A stretch of DNA of 64,000 nt from Mesorhizobium carmichaelinearum. Its GTDB lineage: Bacteria; Pseudomonadota; Alphaproteobacteria; Rhizobiales; Rhizobiaceae. The DNA is taken from positions 558,001-622,000 of the forward strand of contig NZ_FZQR01000004.1 in the NCBI RefSeq assembly GCF_900199455.1, in the 5' to 3' direction. The stretch's first letter is position 1. Every line of letters starts with the position of its first letter. The notes under the pieces were generated by a model, which did not search any database, was not told the origin of the DNA, and saw only the letters and a list, made by a program, of their open reading frames with translations. Shown piece after piece: positions 62,576 to 64,000 of this stretch. The position numbers and the translations under genes were made by a program.

Positions 62576-64000
62576 TCAGTTCGGTTTGCGCCACCAGGTC
62601 GGCAGCTGATAACCGAATATGGGCGTCTTCTGCGGATGTTCCAGATAATTCCAGTACGCAAGCCACTGCTGCGTGTTGTACTGCATCGGCACCATATAGT
62701 TGCCCGAGATCAGCAGCCGGTCGAGGACGCGAACGGCGGCGACATAGTCTTCCTTCGAGCGGGCGCGCAGCATCGCGTCGATCGCGGCATCGATCGCCGG
62801 GTCGGCAACACCGGCGAGATTGAACGAACCTTCGGCCCTGGCCGCCTCGGAGCTCCAGCGTCCGAGCTGTTCGAAGCCTGGCGACAGTGAATTGTTGAAG
62901 CCGCTGGAGCCGATCAGAGCCTCGAAATCGAAGCGCTGCTTGCGCGACTGGATCTGGTCGCCGTCGAGGCTACGGATGCTGACGTTGATGCCGATCTTCT
63001 CCAATGTGCGCTGATAGATGCCGGCCAGGCGCTCCTCATCTTGCGAGGCAGTCAGGATCTCGAATCCGAAAGGTTTGCCGTCGGGATCGAGCATCGTACC
63101 GTCCTGCACGTGGTAACCGATGCTTTTCAGGAGATCGAAAGCTGTCTTCAACACCTTGCGGTCCTGGCCCGAACCGTCGGTCACCGGCGGTTTCCAGGTA
63201 CCGTCCATGACGTCGGGCGGCACACGGCCGGGGTAGGGGGCGAGCAACGCCTTTTCCCTGTCGTCGGCCGGATGGCCGAGCGCGGAAAGCTCGGAGTTCT
63301 GCCAATAGCTCATCGTGCGCGTGTATTTGCCGCCGAACAGGTTCTTGTTGGCCCATTCGAAGTCGTAAAGCATGCCGAGCGCCCGCCGAACCACCGGATT
63401 GGAGAATTTCGGCAGCCGCGTGTTGAACAGGAAGCCGGTCACCACGGGCGGAATGCCGGTGTCAAAGGTTTCAGAAACCACCTCTCCCCGGTGGAAGGCC
63501 GGGAAATCCAGATCGCGCTCCCGTTTGACCGGATCGCCGTCGTCATCGATAGCGCAGAGGCCTTTCTTGAAAGCCTCGAGCTTGGCGTTGGCGTTGAGGA
63601 AATACTCGATGGTGATCTGGTCGTAATTATCGAAGCCGCGCTTGGCCGGGACATCCTTGCCCCAATAATCGGGGTTGCGCTTGAACACGATGCGCTGGCC
63701 CGGCGCCACCTGGGCAATGGTATAAGGTCCACTGCCAATCAGCGGCTTCAGCGTCGTCTTGTCGAAAGTCTCCTTGTCAAAGGCGTGTTTCGGCAGGATC
63801 GGCGTCAGCGCGATGATCAGGGGCGTTTCACGATTGGCCTTGTCATTGAAGGTGAAGCGCACGCTGTGATCACCGGTCTTTTCGAGCTTGGCGATCAGGC
63901 TCATGCGTGCGTTGTAGGGCGGGCGGCCCTTGTCGGTGAAGACATCGTAGGTGAACAGCACATCGTCCGGCGTCACCGGCTCGCCGTCTGACCACTTTGC
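62576..64000 (-). CDS. Peptide ABC transporter substrate-binding protein (SBP family 5), N-terminus beyond window edge
   Basis: The last 474 residues of a family-5 periplasmic binding protein, similar to YejA-type receptors (about 600 residues complete). The first visible residues AKWSDGEPVTPDDVLFTYD are the family signature; downstream are LIGSGPYTIAQVAPGQRIVFKRNPDYWG, FLFNTRLPKFSNPVVRRALGMLYDFEWAN, and the C-terminal YWNYLEHPQKTPIFGYQLPTWWRKPN. The YejA family in enterics and rhizobia binds microcin-like or antimicrobial peptides, which fits the nearby SbmA-like transporter. The import genes are not in the window. Confidence 0.93.
   Translation of the reverse strand, partial: AKWSDGEPVTPDDVLFTYDVFTDKGRPPYNARMSLIAKLEKTGDHSVRFTFNDKANRETPLIIALTPILPKHAFDKETFDKTTLKPLIGSGPYTIAQVAPGQRIVFKRNPDYWGKDVPAKRGFDNYDQITIEYFLNANAKLEAFKKGLCAIDDDGDPVKRERDLDFPAFHRGEVVSETFDTGIPPVVTGFLFNTRLPKFSNPVVRRALGMLYDFEWANKNLFGGKYTRTMSYWQNSELSALGHPADDREKALLAPYPGRVPPDVMDGTWKPPVTDGSGQDRKVLKTAFDLLKSIGYHVQDGTMLDPDGKPFGFEILTASQDEERLAGIYQRTLEKIGINVSIRSLDGDQIQSRKQRFDFEALIGSSGFNNSLSPGFEQLGRWSSEAARAEGSFNLAGVADPAIDAAIDAMLRARSKEDYVAAVRVLDRLLISGNYMVPMQYNTQQWLAYWNYLEHPQKTPIFGYQLPTWWRKPN

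Overview
The window looks like chromosome from an alphaproteobacterium of the order Rhizobiales, most likely Mesorhizobium or a close relative. The basis is the high G+C content, dense ATGA-type operon overlaps, and families typical of this group: DUF982, DUF1289, DUF2059, TIGR02281-type aspartic protease, PepSY-like and LprI-like secreted proteins, and L,D-transpeptidases with long N-terminal extensions. The genus is an inference from gene content and style, not from a marker gene.

Layout. 0-8.7 kb is core metabolism: trpC (cut by the left edge), trpD and a PpiD-like foldase on the minus strand, then tpiA, secG, an L,D-transpeptidase and pyrG on plus. 8.7-20 kb holds an NCS1 nucleobase transporter with a GcvA-type LysR regulator, then a peptide-scavenging block: an M17 aminopeptidase broken by an in-frame TAG, a proline-iminopeptidase-like hydrolase, and a complete five-gene Dpp/Opp-type ABC importer. 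20-24 kb contains DUF982 and SnoaL-like genes, a 5'-truncated type I secretion adaptor (PrsE/HlyD) abutting short direct repeats, and a flotillin. 24-34 kb is housekeeping and stress: dusA, aspartic protease, DUF1289, cobT, a membrane histidine kinase, thermonuclease, GST, a uracil-DNA-glycosylase-like protein, Lrp/AsnC, DUF3299, GNAT, AlkD and a beta-hydroxyacid dehydrogenase. 34-41 kb has a polar amino-acid ABC importer without its ATPase, then molybdenum-cofactor genes mobB-mobA and, 2 kb further, moaA.

41-49.8 kb carries small enzyme and regulator pairs (MarR/hydrolase, TetR/SDR with visible operators), a YcbB-type L,D-transpeptidase and several secreted proteins. 49.9-52.1 kb is a visibly more A+T-rich insert with two adjacent unknown genes (a DUF5677-like protein and a protein with a glycine-rich hydrophobic helix) and small ORFs. 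It lies at the 3' side of a tRNA-Val(CAC) gene and is the best candidate for an undescribed accessory system, although no integrase or att duplication is visible. 52.3-64 kb returns to core genes: gph, rpiA, DUF2059, gor, a serine hydrolase, mgtE, an SbmA/YddA-type ABC transporter, a FrnE-type DsbA protein and a peptide-binding protein cut by the right edge.

No rRNA, CRISPR array, complete insertion sequence or prophage was seen. Mobile-element traces are limited to the repeats beside the prsE remnant and the tRNA-adjacent insert. Several non-coding structures are described: an octanucleotide tandem array with an inverted partner, palindromic operators, intrinsic terminators, a stem-loop between a binding-protein gene and its permease, and two palindromic intergenic elements of a type common in rhizobia.
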